Below are positions 8,813 through 17,648 of a stretch of DNA of 64,000 bases, piece after piece. Both the position numbers and the translations under genes were made by a program. The notes beneath the pieces are model-generated. The model saw only the letters and a list, made by a program, of their open reading frames with translations. It searched no databases and had not been told where the DNA came from. Source of the stretch: Ignavibacteria bacterium (GTDB lineage Bacteria; Bacteroidota; Ignavibacteria; Tepidaquicellales; Tepidaquicellaceae); NCBI GenBank assembly GCA_016709315.1, contig JADJMZ010000001.1, forward strand, positions 186,001 to 250,000. Reading direction: 5' to 3'. Each line of letters begins with the position of its first letter. The first letter of the stretch is position 1.

Positions 8813-9628
8813 TTAATAATCCTTTTTAGAAAAGTAATAAACTGAAACCGAAAGCATTACAAGCATAAATATCCCGGACGAAATCATGTGCCACCATGAT
8901 TGAATTGCAACGCCTTCTATCATATTAATGCATGACTCTCTTACATCCCAGGGTTTTGGAAATAAATAAAAAACGAAATTGAAAATAAATTTGATGGTGT
9001 CATTTTTTACAAAACTAAATACTATTGTTTCTCTTGCTGACAGAAGAGCTGTGACCGGAAACAATAGGAACAGAGTAAGTAACAAGCTTAATATTGTGCT
9101 TTGAGAAACCAGTCCTATAAACAATTCAAACGAATACATCACTGCAAAAATAAAAGTAAACCATAATATTGCACTTAAAAAAGGGAAATGCCAAACATTG
9201 GTTTTTATCGAAATTATAAACCATATCACGGATACCAAAAGCGAAATAATTATAAATGCGAGGAACACAACGGAAATAAATTTTCCTAAAACTATTTTTC
9301 TTCTTGATAATGGTTTGGAAAGAAGCAGATCTATATTCCCTTTCTCCAGAATTGACGGAATAAATGAAGCGCTCATTATAAGCAAAAGACTAAACACCAC
9401 CATAAACGAGAACTGATTTATCAGGTTTGTTTCGAATTTGACTATCGCATCTCTGAAACTTTCATCTCCTGACATCATTAACATTTCTTTCAGACCTTCA
9501 ATCGAGTCAAGATTTATAAATGAAAGAAACAGTAATATTACTGCAGTAATGAGCAGAAAAATTGTTAATACTATTTTTTTCTCAAATGCTTCCTTAAAAG
9601 TACTGTATAATAAAGTTAGAAAGATCAT
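8813..9628 (-). CDS. ABC-2 type transporter permease
   Basis: This 271-residue integral membrane protein has about six hydrophobic segments, for example 'IVLTIFLLITAVILLFLSFI', 'FSFMVVFSLLLIMSASFIP' and 'MISSGIFMLVMLSVSVYYF'. The 'LSKPLSRRKIVLGKF' cytoplasmic stretch is typical of ABC-2/NatB/NosY-like permeases. It sits 1 bp after the ATPase gene at 9630-10556 and 2 bp before the lipoprotein gene, so the three form one operon. The substrate is unknown; such pairs export small molecules or act in membrane biogenesis. Confidence 0.85.
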   Translation of the reverse strand: MIFLTLLYSTFKEAFEKKIVLTIFLLITAVILLFLSFINLDSIEGLKEMLMMSGDESFRDAIVKFETNLINQFSFMVVFSLLLIMSASFIPSILEKGNIDLLLSKPLSRRKIVLGKFISVVFLAFIIISLLVSVIWFIISIKTNVWHFPFLSAILWFTFIFAVMYSFELFIGLVSQSTILSLLLTLFLLFPVTALLSARETIVFSFVKNDTIKFIFNFVFYLFPKPWDVRESCINMIEGVAIQSWWHMISSGIFMLVMLSVSVYYFSKKDY

Positions 9629-9629
9629 A

Positions 9630-10556
9630 TCAGTTTTGACTTTCGATTAAATTTATAAACATGTTTTCAAGTGTATCTTTCTCTCTGTTTACAGAATGAA
9701 TTAAAATTTTATTTTCTCTTAGGAAGTCTATGAGTTTATTAAGATCTTCTATATTAATAGTATTGTAAACAAATTCATTTCTGCTGTGAATAACAGCTTT
9801 AAAATTTATAAGCAGATCGTTAATGTTCTTTTCACTTATTTCAGAAGTAATAAATTTATAATTATTAGAAGCAGAAGTAATTTCCCCGACTTTGCCTTCT
9901 TTTACAAGCGAACCTTTATTTAGAATGGCAACTCTGTCACAGATCAGTTCAACTTCGCTTAACAAATGAGAGTTCAGAAAAATTGTTTTTCCCTGCGACT
10001 TCAGATTATTAAGAATATCTCTGATCTCCTTTCTTCCGATAGGATCTACTCCGTCTGTAGGTTCATCAAGAAAAACCAGCTCAGGGTTATTCAGCAAAGA
10101 CTGAGCAAGTCCAAGTCGTTGCATCATGCCCTTTGAATATTTTTTTATCTTCGTCTTTCTCCATTTCTGCATATCCATAAGACCAAGATATTCATCAGCT
10201 CTTTTCTTTACTTCAGTCCCTGTAAGTCCGCTTAGTTTACCGAAAAAATACAAGACCTGTTCACCCGTGAGATAATTGGGAAATTTATGGTTTTCGGGAA
10301 GATAACCGATTTTCATTTTATAAGACTCGTCTGAAATTTCTTTTTCAAATATTTTAATGTCTCCGTTTGTTCTGTGAGTAATACCCAGAAGTATTTTTAT
10401 CAATGTGGTTTTACCGGCGCCGTTAGGTCCTAGAATTCCGAATATTTCACCGCTTTCCACTTCAAATGAAAAATTATTTAATGCAAGTATTTTTTCCTTT
10501 GAGAAACTTTTAGAGGAATATTCTTTAGAGAGATTTTTAGTTGTTATAATTTTCAT
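9630..10556 (-). CDS. ABC transporter ATP-binding protein
   Basis: This 308-residue ATPase has Walker A 'GPNGAGKTT', a signature loop of the form 'YSKGMMQRLGLAQ' (an LSGGQ variant common in the CcmA/NatA class), Walker B 'LVFLDEP' and an H-loop histidine in 'FLNSHLLSE'. The last 80 or so residues form a regulatory tail. It powers the permease encoded immediately downstream. The transported substrate cannot be inferred. Confidence 0.92.
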   Translation of the reverse strand: MKIITTKNLSKEYSSKSFSKEKILALNNFSFEVESGEIFGILGPNGAGKTTLIKILLGITHRTNGDIKIFEKEISDESYKMKIGYLPENHKFPNYLTGEQVLYFFGKLSGLTGTEVKKRADEYLGLMDMQKWRKTKIKKYSKGMMQRLGLAQSLLNNPELVFLDEPTDGVDPIGRKEIRDILNNLKSQGKTIFLNSHLLSEVELICDRVAILNKGSLVKEGKVGEITSASNNYKFITSEISEKNINDLLINFKAVIHSRNEFVYNTINIEDLNKLIDFLRENKILIHSVNREKDTLENMFINLIESQN

Positions 10557-10569
10557 TTTATAATAAATA

Positions 10570-11124
10570 TTAATTCGGAGGATTTACCCGGCTGTCATTT
10601 TTCATAGCATTAATAACATTTTGAATATGAACCTCAAGTTCCATACCTATTTCATCAGCACCTTTTTGAATATCTTCCCGGTTCACATTTTTAGCAAAAG
10701 CTTTATCTTTCATTTTCTTCTTAATGCTGCGCGGTTCGACTTCATTTAATCCGCCTGATTTCATAAGTGAATAAGCCATAACAAAGCCGGTAATTTCATC
10801 ACATGCAAACAGGTATTTCGAAAGCAAGGAAATTCTCGGAACATCAGTTCTGTCGGGATAAGCATGACCAAGAACAGCTTCCACTAACTCTTCATCAAAT
10901 CCCGATTCCAAAAGAATTGGCGCGGCAGTATTCGGATGTGTATCCGGAAACATTTCCCAGTCAAGATCATGAAGCAAACCTGCAGATGCCCATTTATCAG
11001 AATTTTCACCGAGCTGTCCGGCATAAAACCGCATTACAGATTCGACTGAATAGCAATGTTTTTTAAGATTCTCGTTTTTAATAAATTTATCAAGCAGGTT
11101 ATAAGCAGTTTTAATATCAGACAT
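10570..11124 (-). CDS. HD-domain phosphohydrolase-like protein
   Basis: This 184-residue protein has HD-domain metal ligands: a first histidine in 'KKHCYSVE', the HD pair in 'AGLLHDLDWEMFPDTHP', and a later histidine in 'VLGHAYPDR'. Its layout matches small HDIG/HD proteins of unknown substrate found widely in bacteria. I chose the ATG at 11122-11124 (MSDIKTAYN); the frame also extends to a TTG at 11148 that has no ribosome site. It precedes the ABC genes by only 13 bp and may be in the same transcript. A nucleotide or phosphomonoester substrate is possible but unproven. Confidence 0.82.
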   Translation of the reverse strand: MSDIKTAYNLLDKFIKNENLKKHCYSVESVMRFYAGQLGENSDKWASAGLLHDLDWEMFPDTHPNTAAPILLESGFDEELVEAVLGHAYPDRTDVPRISLLSKYLFACDEITGFVMAYSLMKSGGLNEVEPRSIKKKMKDKAFAKNVNREDIQKGADEIGMELEVHIQNVINAMKNDSRVNPPN

Positions 11125-11175
11125 TTTATACAATAGTTCTGAAAACAATTAATTTATTCCGGAACAATAAAATCC

Positions 11176-11640
11176 TTATGGTTTTATAATAACATCATCG
11201 GGTAATTCGTTAACATTCTCTTTTTTAGCAGGGAATTCACTTATAAGATATTCCCCGATTTTCATTAAAATCTTTTTGATACCTTCACAATATTTTTTAT
11301 CTCTGAAATGTTTTCTTATATCTTCTGAAATTAAACTCCAGACATCTTCCGAAATCTTAGAGTTAATACCTTCATCTGCGATTATTTCAAATTTGTTTTC
11401 ATCAAAGAGAACAAAAAACAAAACACCTGTTCTGTCCTTTGTCTGATGCATATTCAGTCCTGTAAATTCTTTCAGAGCAATTTCTCTGGGAGAAAATTCC
11501 TTTTCAAGATATCCTCTTTTTCTTTTAAGGCATACACGGATTTCCCCGGAAGTGTTCTTTTCAATATCCCTGATTGTAATAGAAATATCTTCAAGATCCT
11601 TTTCTGTTAAAAATTCCGAAATAAGATTATTCTTAAACAT
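11176..11640 (-). CDS. TPM domain protein, soluble form
   Basis: This 154-residue protein contains a TPM (TLP18.3/Psb32/MOLO-1) domain: 'ISITIRDIEKNTSGEIRVCL', 'TGVLFFVLFDENKFEIIADE' and 'GINSKISEDVW'. It has no signal peptide or membrane segment, unlike the longer TPM paralog just upstream at 11719-12519. Some TPM proteins have phosphatase activity and others act in membrane-protein quality control; neither can be assigned here. The pairing of a soluble and an exported TPM gene is common in Bacteroidota-type genomes. Confidence 0.85.
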   Translation of the reverse strand: MFKNNLISEFLTEKDLEDISITIRDIEKNTSGEIRVCLKRKRGYLEKEFSPREIALKEFTGLNMHQTKDRTGVLFFVLFDENKFEIIADEGINSKISEDVWSLISEDIRKHFRDKKYCEGIKKILMKIGEYLISEFPAKKENVNELPDDVIIKP

Positions 11641-11718
11641 TTTGTTTTTTTGTTACATTAAACTTAACTAAGACAGAAAATAATTTTCTGAATTAAATTT
11701 AAAATTCCGATTTCTCAA

Positions 11719-12519
11719 TTACCAGCTGCCGCTTGCGCCGCCGCCGCCGAATGATCCGCCGCCGCCTGAAAATCCGCCGCCGCCGAAACCTCCGCTGCTG
11801 CTGCCTGAACTGCCTCCGCCAAAACCACCGCCCCAGCCGGAGCCCCAGCCGCTTTTACCGGAATAAACCGACCTGCCGACTCCAAACATACTTCTGATAA
11901 TTGAAGTGAAAATAAAAATAAAAATTATACCAAAGATCAGCATTACAAAAATCGGCATACCGAAACAACATTCGGCATTCATGTCATTCTGATTCTTATC
12001 CGCTGTGTATTCTCCTTTTGTTACGGAAATAATCGCATCTATTCCTTTATCAATTCCTTCATAGTATTTTCCGGATTTAAACTGAGGAGTAAAATCATTC
12101 CGGATTATCTTAGAACTCATAGCGTCAGTCAGAACTCCTTCGAGACCGTAACCCACTTCAATCCTGATTTTCCTGTCATCTTTAACTATCAGCACAAGAA
12201 CACCGTTATTCTTATCTTTCTTCCCGATTTTATTTTTCTCGGCCAGGCGGATCGAATAATCTTCAAGAGATTCGCCGTTAAGACTCGGAATTAAATATAC
12301 TAAGACCTGATTGGAGGTTGTTCTGTTAAAACTTACGAGTTTATTATTCAGCTGAGTGATTTGATTAGCGTTAAGCGTACCTGTTTCATCAGTAACATAC
12401 TTAACTAACTGAGCAGGATTATCACTGCCTGTTTGATTTTTATTAATCTGAGATAAAGAATAATTGCTGCAGATCAGATAAAAAGCAAAAGCAAAATATA
12501 TTAAAAACTTTATTTTCAA
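11719..12519 (-). CDS. Exported TPM domain protein with Gly-rich tail (YgcG-like)
   Basis: This 266-residue protein has a signal peptide (MKIKFLIYFAFAFYLICSNY), a TPM domain at about residues 38-165 ('YVTDETGTLNANQITQLNN', 'NGVLVLIVKDDRKIRIEVGY', 'GLEGVLTDAMSSKI'), one transmembrane helix at about 187-210 ('FVMLIFGIIFIFIF') and a Gly/Ser-rich tail ending 'GGGGASGSW'. This is the typical YgcG/TPM architecture, anchored with the TPM domain outside the cytoplasm. The start is TTG; no in-frame ATG lies upstream and the signal peptide begins exactly there. YgcG genes usually pair with lemA, but none is seen here. Confidence 0.87.
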   Translation of the reverse strand: MKIKFLIYFAFAFYLICSNYSLSQINKNQTGSDNPAQLVKYVTDETGTLNANQITQLNNKLVSFNRTTSNQVLVYLIPSLNGESLEDYSIRLAEKNKIGKKDKNNGVLVLIVKDDRKIRIEVGYGLEGVLTDAMSSKIIRNDFTPQFKSGKYYEGIDKGIDAIISVTKGEYTADKNQNDMNAECCFGMPIFVMLIFGIIFIFIFTSIIRSMFGVGRSVYSGKSGWGSGWGGGFGGGSSGSSSGGFGGGGFSGGGGSFGGGGASGSW

Positions 12520-12555
12520 AAAGAATAATAAATTAGAATGATTACATATTAAAAA

Positions 12556-12590
12556 AAAAAGCGATCAGAAAAAATTCAGATCGCTTTATT
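12556..12590 (-). terminator. Rho-independent terminator of the ExbB/ExbD operon
   Basis: A 9-bp stem AAAGCGATC (12558-12566) pairs with GATCGCTTT (12579-12587). On the minus strand it is followed by a run of ten or so Ts. It lies 28 bp past the last exbD-like stop codon. Confidence 0.8.
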
Positions 12591-12614
12591 ACTTATTTAC
12601 AAATTTTGTTTGAA

Positions 12615-13142
12615 TTAACCGCCGGCTTTAGTTACAATTTCCTTGTCAGCATCTTCCATTTTCATAAAGCTGTATCTTTTTTCGATAGCAGCTCTGTTTA
12701 TTTCATCGAGAATATCCACCATATAATTATACTTCATTTTTCTGTCAAACTTCAGAAGGATGAGTAACTTAGGATTTGAGGCATATATTGCTTCAATCTT
12801 ACCTTTCATATCATTGAATGTAATTGTTTCAGGGGCAGCTTCTGTGCCGTCTGACAATCCTCTTGAGAAATAAACTTTACCGGTTTCAGAAACTCTTATA
12901 TAGAGCACGTCACCCATATCTACTTTTATTTTATCACTTTCATCACCTTTAGGCAGATTTATCTGCATGATCTGAGGTGTGTTCAAGGTAGTTGTAAGAA
13001 TAAAGAATGTAAGCAAAAGCATAATCACATCCACCATGGGAGTCATATCAATTCTTACGCCAATTCTTTTACCTTTCTTATATTTCTTTTGTTTATGGAG
13101 TCCCCCGCCGGAATCCGGGGCATCAAATCCGCCACCTGCCAT
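12615..13142 (-). CDS. ExbD/TolR family biopolymer transport protein (second copy)
   Basis: This 175-residue protein has a short cytoplasmic tail ('KKYKKGKRIGVRIDMTP'), one transmembrane helix 'MVDVIMLLLTFFILTTTL' with the conserved ion-coupling aspartate (MVDVI), and a periplasmic ExbD/TolR domain. It belongs to the proton-driven motor that energises TonB or Tol systems across the envelope. It is the last gene of a TolQ/ExbB-ExbD-ExbD operon. Two different ExbD subunits next to one ExbB are common in the FCB group. No tonB or tolA is adjacent. Confidence 0.9.
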   Translation of the reverse strand: MAGGGFDAPDSGGGLHKQKKYKKGKRIGVRIDMTPMVDVIMLLLTFFILTTTLNTPQIMQINLPKGDESDKIKVDMGDVLYIRVSETGKVYFSRGLSDGTEAAPETITFNDMKGKIEAIYASNPKLLILLKFDRKMKYNYMVDILDEINRAAIEKRYSFMKMEDADKEIVTKAGG

Positions 13143-13185
13143 AATTTAATTCCTTATTAATTAAATTTTGTAATAGATTTTTTAA

Positions 13186-13773
13186 TTATTCCTTACTATC
13201 AGACTTAACATCTGTAACGAGAGCAAACCTGGTATTTTTTGTAGCTTTGAAAATAGCCATCAGATCTTCTACAATTCCATAATCAGTTTCCATATCACCT
13301 TTAAGAACAATACGGAAATCCGATTTACCGTTTGTTTCATTTTTTAAAGCAACTCTTAAATCAACAAGAGCTTTTTCAAACTGCGCTCTGTTAAGTATAG
13401 TTACTTTTCTTTTAAATGGTTTGCCTCCTACATTTCCGCCTGTGGTTTCGTATTCACTTTTTGAAGTGCTATCAGGGTGAAACAACCCTACTCCGAAAGG
13501 ATCACCAAAGACTTTTTCCTTAACTTTATAATTATCCACATCCAGAAATACGTCTCCGGCTTTAGTAAGAGTTAAAGTCATAATATCTTTTTCGGGTAAT
13601 TTGGTTGTATCAGTAACAACGGATTCAGGCAGTTTAACATCAATTGCTTCTGTAGATTCCACTTTAAATGTTGCTACAAGCATAAAGAAAGTAAGCAATA
13701 ACATAATCACGTCAACTAAGGGCGTCATGTCAATATTAACACCCGGTTTTTTAATGGATCTGGCTTTTTTCAT
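13186..13773 (-). CDS. ExbD/TolR family biopolymer transport protein (first copy)
   Basis: This 195-residue protein has 'KKPGVNIDMTPLVDVIMLLL' at the N-terminus: the cytoplasmic tail, the conserved aspartate and the single transmembrane helix. A longer periplasmic part follows (120 or so residues). It shares only the helix region closely with the paralog at 12615, so the two probably play distinct roles in one motor with the ExbB-like protein upstream. Confidence 0.9.
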   Translation of the reverse strand: MKKARSIKKPGVNIDMTPLVDVIMLLLTFFMLVATFKVESTEAIDVKLPESVVTDTTKLPEKDIMTLTLTKAGDVFLDVDNYKVKEKVFGDPFGVGLFHPDSTSKSEYETTGGNVGGKPFKRKVTILNRAQFEKALVDLRVALKNETNGKSDFRIVLKGDMETDYGIVEDLMAIFKATKNTRFALVTDVKSDSKE

Positions 13774-13816
13774 AGATTATCTGATTGAAAAAATTTTAAT
13801 AGAATTCTTAAGAAAA

Positions 13817-14602
13817 TTAAGCGCTCTTTTTATTTCCTTTTAAAGTCAGAATCTGAAGCATGTTATAAGTAGCTTCGTCAATCATATAGGTAATATTTCC
13901 AACTTTAGTTACGAAGTAATTATAGGATATTGTACCAACAATAGCTCCGAATAAACCTCCGGCTGTATTAATAAGAGCTTCAGAAATACCGGATGATAAT
14001 TCCGCAGCATTTGGCGTTCCTGCTGTTGCAAGCGCCTGAAATGATCTTATCATTCCTACTACTGTTCCGAAAAGTCCGATAAGAACTGAAACAGATGCAA
14101 TTGTAGAAAGTACTACGAGGTTTTTTTCAAGAAGAGGAACTTCAAGCATCATAGCTTCTTCTATTGCTGACTGAACTTCCTGTAATTTCTGTTCTGCTTC
14201 TATCTTATTATTTCCTGCCAGAGACTGATATTTATCGAGACCTTGCCGCAGAATATTTGCGATCGATCCCCGCTGCTTATCGCATTCGGCAATCGCATCA
14301 TCTATATTTCCTTCCAGCAAAGATGACTGAACTTTCTTGAGGAATGGTTCGATTGGACCTCTTCCTTTGGCTTTTGATAAAGAGAGTTGTCTTTCTATGG
14401 TAAATGTAATAACCATAATACTTAAAGCCATAAGTAAAACAACAATTGGACCGCCCAGATAAATAGCACCCATAATATTGGCAGGTGTATTTTTCTCCGG
14501 GGTTTTAAAATTATTTATATTTCCGAAAACACCGTAAAAGATAAGCGCAGAAACTATCAATGCTACCACAATTACTACAGTCATAAAGATGGATTGTTTC
14601 AT
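13817..14602 (-). CDS. MotA/TolQ/ExbB proton channel family protein
   Basis: This 261-residue inner-membrane protein has an N-terminal helix, a second helix 'GGPIVVLLMALSIMVITFTI', a cytoplasmic helical region and the two conserved C-terminal helices 'LIGLFGTVVGMIRSFQALA' and 'AGGLFGAIVGTISYNYFV'. These contain the TolQ/ExbB channel motif. It pairs with the two ExbD-like proteins downstream. The start has a good Shine-Dalgarno (GGAGG about 10 bases upstream), which fixes the ATG at 14602. Confidence 0.92.
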   Translation of the reverse strand: MKQSIFMTVVIVVALIVSALIFYGVFGNINNFKTPEKNTPANIMGAIYLGGPIVVLLMALSIMVITFTIERQLSLSKAKGRGPIEPFLKKVQSSLLEGNIDDAIAECDKQRGSIANILRQGLDKYQSLAGNNKIEAEQKLQEVQSAIEEAMMLEVPLLEKNLVVLSTIASVSVLIGLFGTVVGMIRSFQALATAGTPNAAELSSGISEALINTAGGLFGAIVGTISYNYFVTKVGNITYMIDEATYNMLQILTLKGNKKSA

Positions 14603-14668
14603 TAATTTTAACCTCCGTTTAACCCCTGATAGAGTTATAATTTATTAAATTAATAGATAAAGTTGATT

Positions 14669-15016
14669 TTATTCAAAACTCTTAATTGCCTCTTCCTTAG
14701 TGTTATAGGAATCGAATATTAAAGCAAGTTTTGTTATTACAAATAGATTTTCAAGATTTTTGTTAAGCTGGCAGAGTTTTATTTTTCCTTCTCTTTTAGA
14801 ATAGTTTGCATGTGCAGAGATAAGCACTCCCAGAGCAGTGCTGTTAAGATACAAAACGTCACCCAGATCTATGATTAATTTTTTATTCTCAAGTTCGGAA
14901 TATTTTTTAATAGATTCCCTTAATTCGTCAGTTTCATCACCTCCGACAAAATTTCCTTTCGGTTCGAGAATTACTATCCCCTTATCAGAGATTTCACTAG
15001 CTTTAATTGATGCCAT
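14669..15016 (-). CDS. STAS domain protein (anti-sigma factor antagonist type)
   Basis: This 115-residue protein is a single STAS domain with 'GIVILEPKGNFVGGDETDEL' and the phosphorylatable-serine loop 'LYLNSTALGVLISAHANYSK'. SpoIIAA-type STAS proteins bind anti-sigma kinases or act in partner-switching. No RsbW-like kinase is nearby, so the partner is unknown. It lies just upstream of the ExbB operon on the same strand, separated by 66 bp. Confidence 0.88.
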   Translation of the reverse strand: MASIKASEISDKGIVILEPKGNFVGGDETDELRESIKKYSELENKKLIIDLGDVLYLNSTALGVLISAHANYSKREGKIKLCQLNKNLENLFVITKLALIFDSYNTKEEAIKSFE

Positions 15017-15124
15017 AATATAAAATTTTGATTAACAAAATATATGATTTTATTCCAAATTGCAATTATAAAAATGCTAATTAATTTAATTCCTGATTTT
15101 TTTTTCTTTGAGACTAACGGTTTA

Positions 15125-15673
15125 TTACTTTATTGCTTCAAGAATAATTTTATTTATGTCTTCTATTTCACCTACACCGTTTATATCCTTTATGATATTT
15201 TGTTTTGCAAAAAATTCTTTTACAGGAGAAGTAGATTCGACATAAACTTTGAATCTGTTTGCAATTGTCTCCTTATTATCATCACTTCTTCCTCTTTTCA
15301 GGAGTCTTGTAATTATTTCGTTTTCATCAGCAATCAGATTGATTACTTTTATATCTTTAAACCCAAGTTCAGTGAATATTTCTGATAAAGCTTCCGCCTG
15401 AGCGAGAGTCCTTGGATACCCGTCAAGTATAAAACCGTCTTTATTAATCTTTTTCAGACTGTCTTTAACTATACCGTTCATAATGTCATCTGTAACAAGA
15501 TCTCCTCTGTCCATAATTTCTTTGGCAAGTAATCCCAGTTCGTTTCCTTCTTCGGCAGATTTTCTTAAAATGGCTCCGGTAGAAATGTGTTCGAGGTTTA
15601 GTTTGATGGCTATGAGTTCCGCCTGAGTTCCTTTTCCAACACCCGGCGCTCCGTAAATAATTAACTGATGCAT
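15125..15673 (-). CDS. adk: Adenylate kinase
   Basis: This enzyme interconverts ATP + AMP and 2 ADP in the cytoplasm. The P-loop 'GAPGVGKGT' is at residues 8-16, the AMP-binding motif is 'DGYPRTLAQAEAL', and the lid arginines are in 'LLKRGRSDDNKETIANRF'. At 182 residues it is the short form, with the LID reduced to a loop and no zinc cysteines. The gene is 19 bp downstream of rlmN and is probably co-transcribed with it. Confidence 0.95.
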   Translation of the reverse strand: MHQLIIYGAPGVGKGTQAELIAIKLNLEHISTGAILRKSAEEGNELGLLAKEIMDRGDLVTDDIMNGIVKDSLKKINKDGFILDGYPRTLAQAEALSEIFTELGFKDIKVINLIADENEIITRLLKRGRSDDNKETIANRFKVYVESTSPVKEFFAKQNIIKDINGVGEIEDINKIILEAIK

Positions 15674-15692
15674 TTATTATTCTTATATCTGT

Positions 15693-16817
15693 TTATAAAC
15701 TGTTTTGGATTCTTTGCTGATCAACGGAAAGCTGCCCGCATGCAGCATTAATATCCGATCCGCTGCTTGATCTTAAATTTACAATTACTTTTTCGTTTTT
15801 TAGCTTATCAATAAAATCAAATAATTTTTTATTTGAAAGTAACTTTTTTGTATCTTGTTTATTGTTGAATGCATCCAACGGTTTTTGTAATTCAAAATCT
15901 ATTTTATGAAAAGGAATTATATTAAGATTTGAAGGAACCATTCTGAGAAGTCTGGCAATTCTTTTAACATCATTATCCGTATCATTCAGGTCTTCAAAAT
16001 AAATATACTCGTAAGTAACTTTGTTTTTTGTCTTCTGATAAAAATAACTGATCTCCTTATAAATTTCCTGCAATGTGTTTTTTGCAGAGGTTGGAATAAT
16101 CTTTTCCCTGAATCCGTTGTTCGTTGAGTGAAGCGAGAGAGCAAGTTTTACATTTTTTATCGAACTGTTTTCCGGAGAAGTCAGGTCATCAGCAAACTTT
16201 TTTATTTTTCCCATAAAACCAACTGTAGATACAGTTATCCTTTTAGATGACAATCCGAATCCTGAAGGATGAGTAAGTATTTTTAGTGAATTCAGCATGT
16301 TATCATAATTCAGAAACGGCTCTCCCATTCCCATGTATACTATATTTGAGGGATTCTTCCCGGAAAGTTTTTTTACCTCGTAAATTTGCGAAATGATTTC
16401 GCTTACGCTTAGATTCTTTTTAAATCCCATCTTACCCGTTGCGCAAAATTCACACCCGACATTACATCCCGACTGAGTTGAGATGCAGACAGTTTCTCTT
16501 CCCTTTTCTGAAATAAGAACAGACTCAATGAAATTTTTCTGACCGGAATCTGCAGAATCTGTTTCGAAGAGAAATTTTCTTGTAACGGAATTCGCCGAAT
16601 CAGTGATCTTTGCATTGATCAAATTTAAAATAAAATAATTCCTTCCGAGCTTTTCTTTTAAAGATGCAGGGATCGCCGTAATCTCATTTATGGATTTAAC
16701 ATTTTTTTTGTGGACAGAAGTGAAAATCTGTTCCGCTCTGTATAATGGCTCATTCAGGAAAGTTATTTCCTTTTCAAGCTGTTCAAAGTTTAAATCAGTC
16801 AGATTAATTTTTGTCAT
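15693..16817 (-). CDS. rlmN: Dual-specificity 23S rRNA A2503 / tRNA A37 C2-methyltransferase
   Basis: This radical-SAM enzyme methylates C2 of adenosine in 23S rRNA and some tRNAs. The [4Fe-4S] cysteines are in 'CNVGCEFCATG' (Cys118, 122, 125), the SAM-binding 'YMGMGEPFLNYDN' follows, and the C-terminal methyl-carrying cysteine is Cys360 in 'NAACGQL'. The length of 374 residues is normal. 'LRSSSGSDINAACGQL' distinguishes RlmN from Cfr only weakly; RlmN is by far the likelier call for a chromosomal copy next to adk. Confidence 0.95.
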   Translation of the reverse strand: MTKINLTDLNFEQLEKEITFLNEPLYRAEQIFTSVHKKNVKSINEITAIPASLKEKLGRNYFILNLINAKITDSANSVTRKFLFETDSADSGQKNFIESVLISEKGRETVCISTQSGCNVGCEFCATGKMGFKKNLSVSEIISQIYEVKKLSGKNPSNIVYMGMGEPFLNYDNMLNSLKILTHPSGFGLSSKRITVSTVGFMGKIKKFADDLTSPENSSIKNVKLALSLHSTNNGFREKIIPTSAKNTLQEIYKEISYFYQKTKNKVTYEYIYFEDLNDTDNDVKRIARLLRMVPSNLNIIPFHKIDFELQKPLDAFNNKQDTKKLLSNKKLFDFIDKLKNEKVIVNLRSSSGSDINAACGQLSVDQQRIQNSL

Positions 16818-16995
16818 GGAAAATCAGGATGAAGAAGGATTAATACTTTGTTTTAGGATTGAATATAAATTTTATCAAGGTAAAGAATTATATTTCAATG
16901 TCAAATGCATATTTCTTTATTGATATTCATTTCTAATAGATGTAATTTTTAAACAACTAAAAAATTACATTACCTCTGAATTCTCACGACATTTA

Positions 16996-17607
16996 ATGAA
17001 AATCGAAAATCCTGTTAAAGTACCGAACAAATCAAAAGCTGAAGATATTTTTCTGATTGAAAGCGCTATTGCCGGTGACCAATCGTCTTACAAAAAACTG
17101 ATGAAAAAATATTATCAGATGATCTATAATCTTGTTTACAGGATGATCTCAAAAAAAGAAGATGTAGAAGATCTTACACAGGAAGCGTTTATAAAAGCTT
17201 TTCATTCTCTTCAGTATTTTGACAAACAGTTTGCATTTTCTACCTGGCTTTTTAAAATTGCAACAAATAATGCCATAGATTATCTCAGAAAAAAAAAGCT
17301 TTTTACTTTTTCTATAGATAAGGACATTGAATCTGATGACAGTGATTACAAATTTGAAATTCCCGACATTGAGAACAAGCCCGACAAGCATATTATGGAT
17401 TCGGAACTGAGATCAATACTGAATGAAGCAATCGAATCTCTCCCGGATAAATACAAAAAGGTGATCGTTCTCAGACATAATAAGGAACTTGAATATGAAG
17501 AAATAGCAAAGCAGATGAAACTTCCTCTCGGAACAGTAAAAGCTCACATCTTCAGAGGCAGAGAGCTGCTTAACAAATACCTGAAAGATAAAATTAAACA
17601 TTATTGA
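16996..17607 (+). CDS. Sigma-70 family (ECF-type) RNA polymerase sigma factor
   Basis: This 203-residue sigma factor has region 2 at about residues 30-100 ('MYNLVYRM'-like segment, 'DVEDLTQEAFIKAFHSLQYF', 'FSTWLFKIATNNAIDYLRKK') and region 4 at about 140-195 ('LPDKYKKVIVLRHNKELEY', 'LGTVKAHIFRGRELL'). No zinc-finger anti-sigma gene is adjacent; mutS starts 41 bp downstream on the same strand. The regulon cannot be inferred. Confidence 0.92.
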   Translation: MKIENPVKVPNKSKAEDIFLIESAIAGDQSSYKKLMKKYYQMIYNLVYRMISKKEDVEDLTQEAFIKAFHSLQYFDKQFAFSTWLFKIATNNAIDYLRKKKLFTFSIDKDIESDDSDYKFEIPDIENKPDKHIMDSELRSILNEAIESLPDKYKKVIVLRHNKELEYEEIAKQMKLPLGTVKAHIFRGRELLNKYLKDKIKHY

Positions 17608-17648
17608 TTTTCCTGCGACACTAAAGTATAAATTTAAACTGAAAACTG

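Noticed and set aside
16690..16923. Plus-strand ORF overlapping the start of rlmN
   Set aside because: It is mostly antisense to rlmN; the part beyond it has no similarity or ribosome site that I can see.
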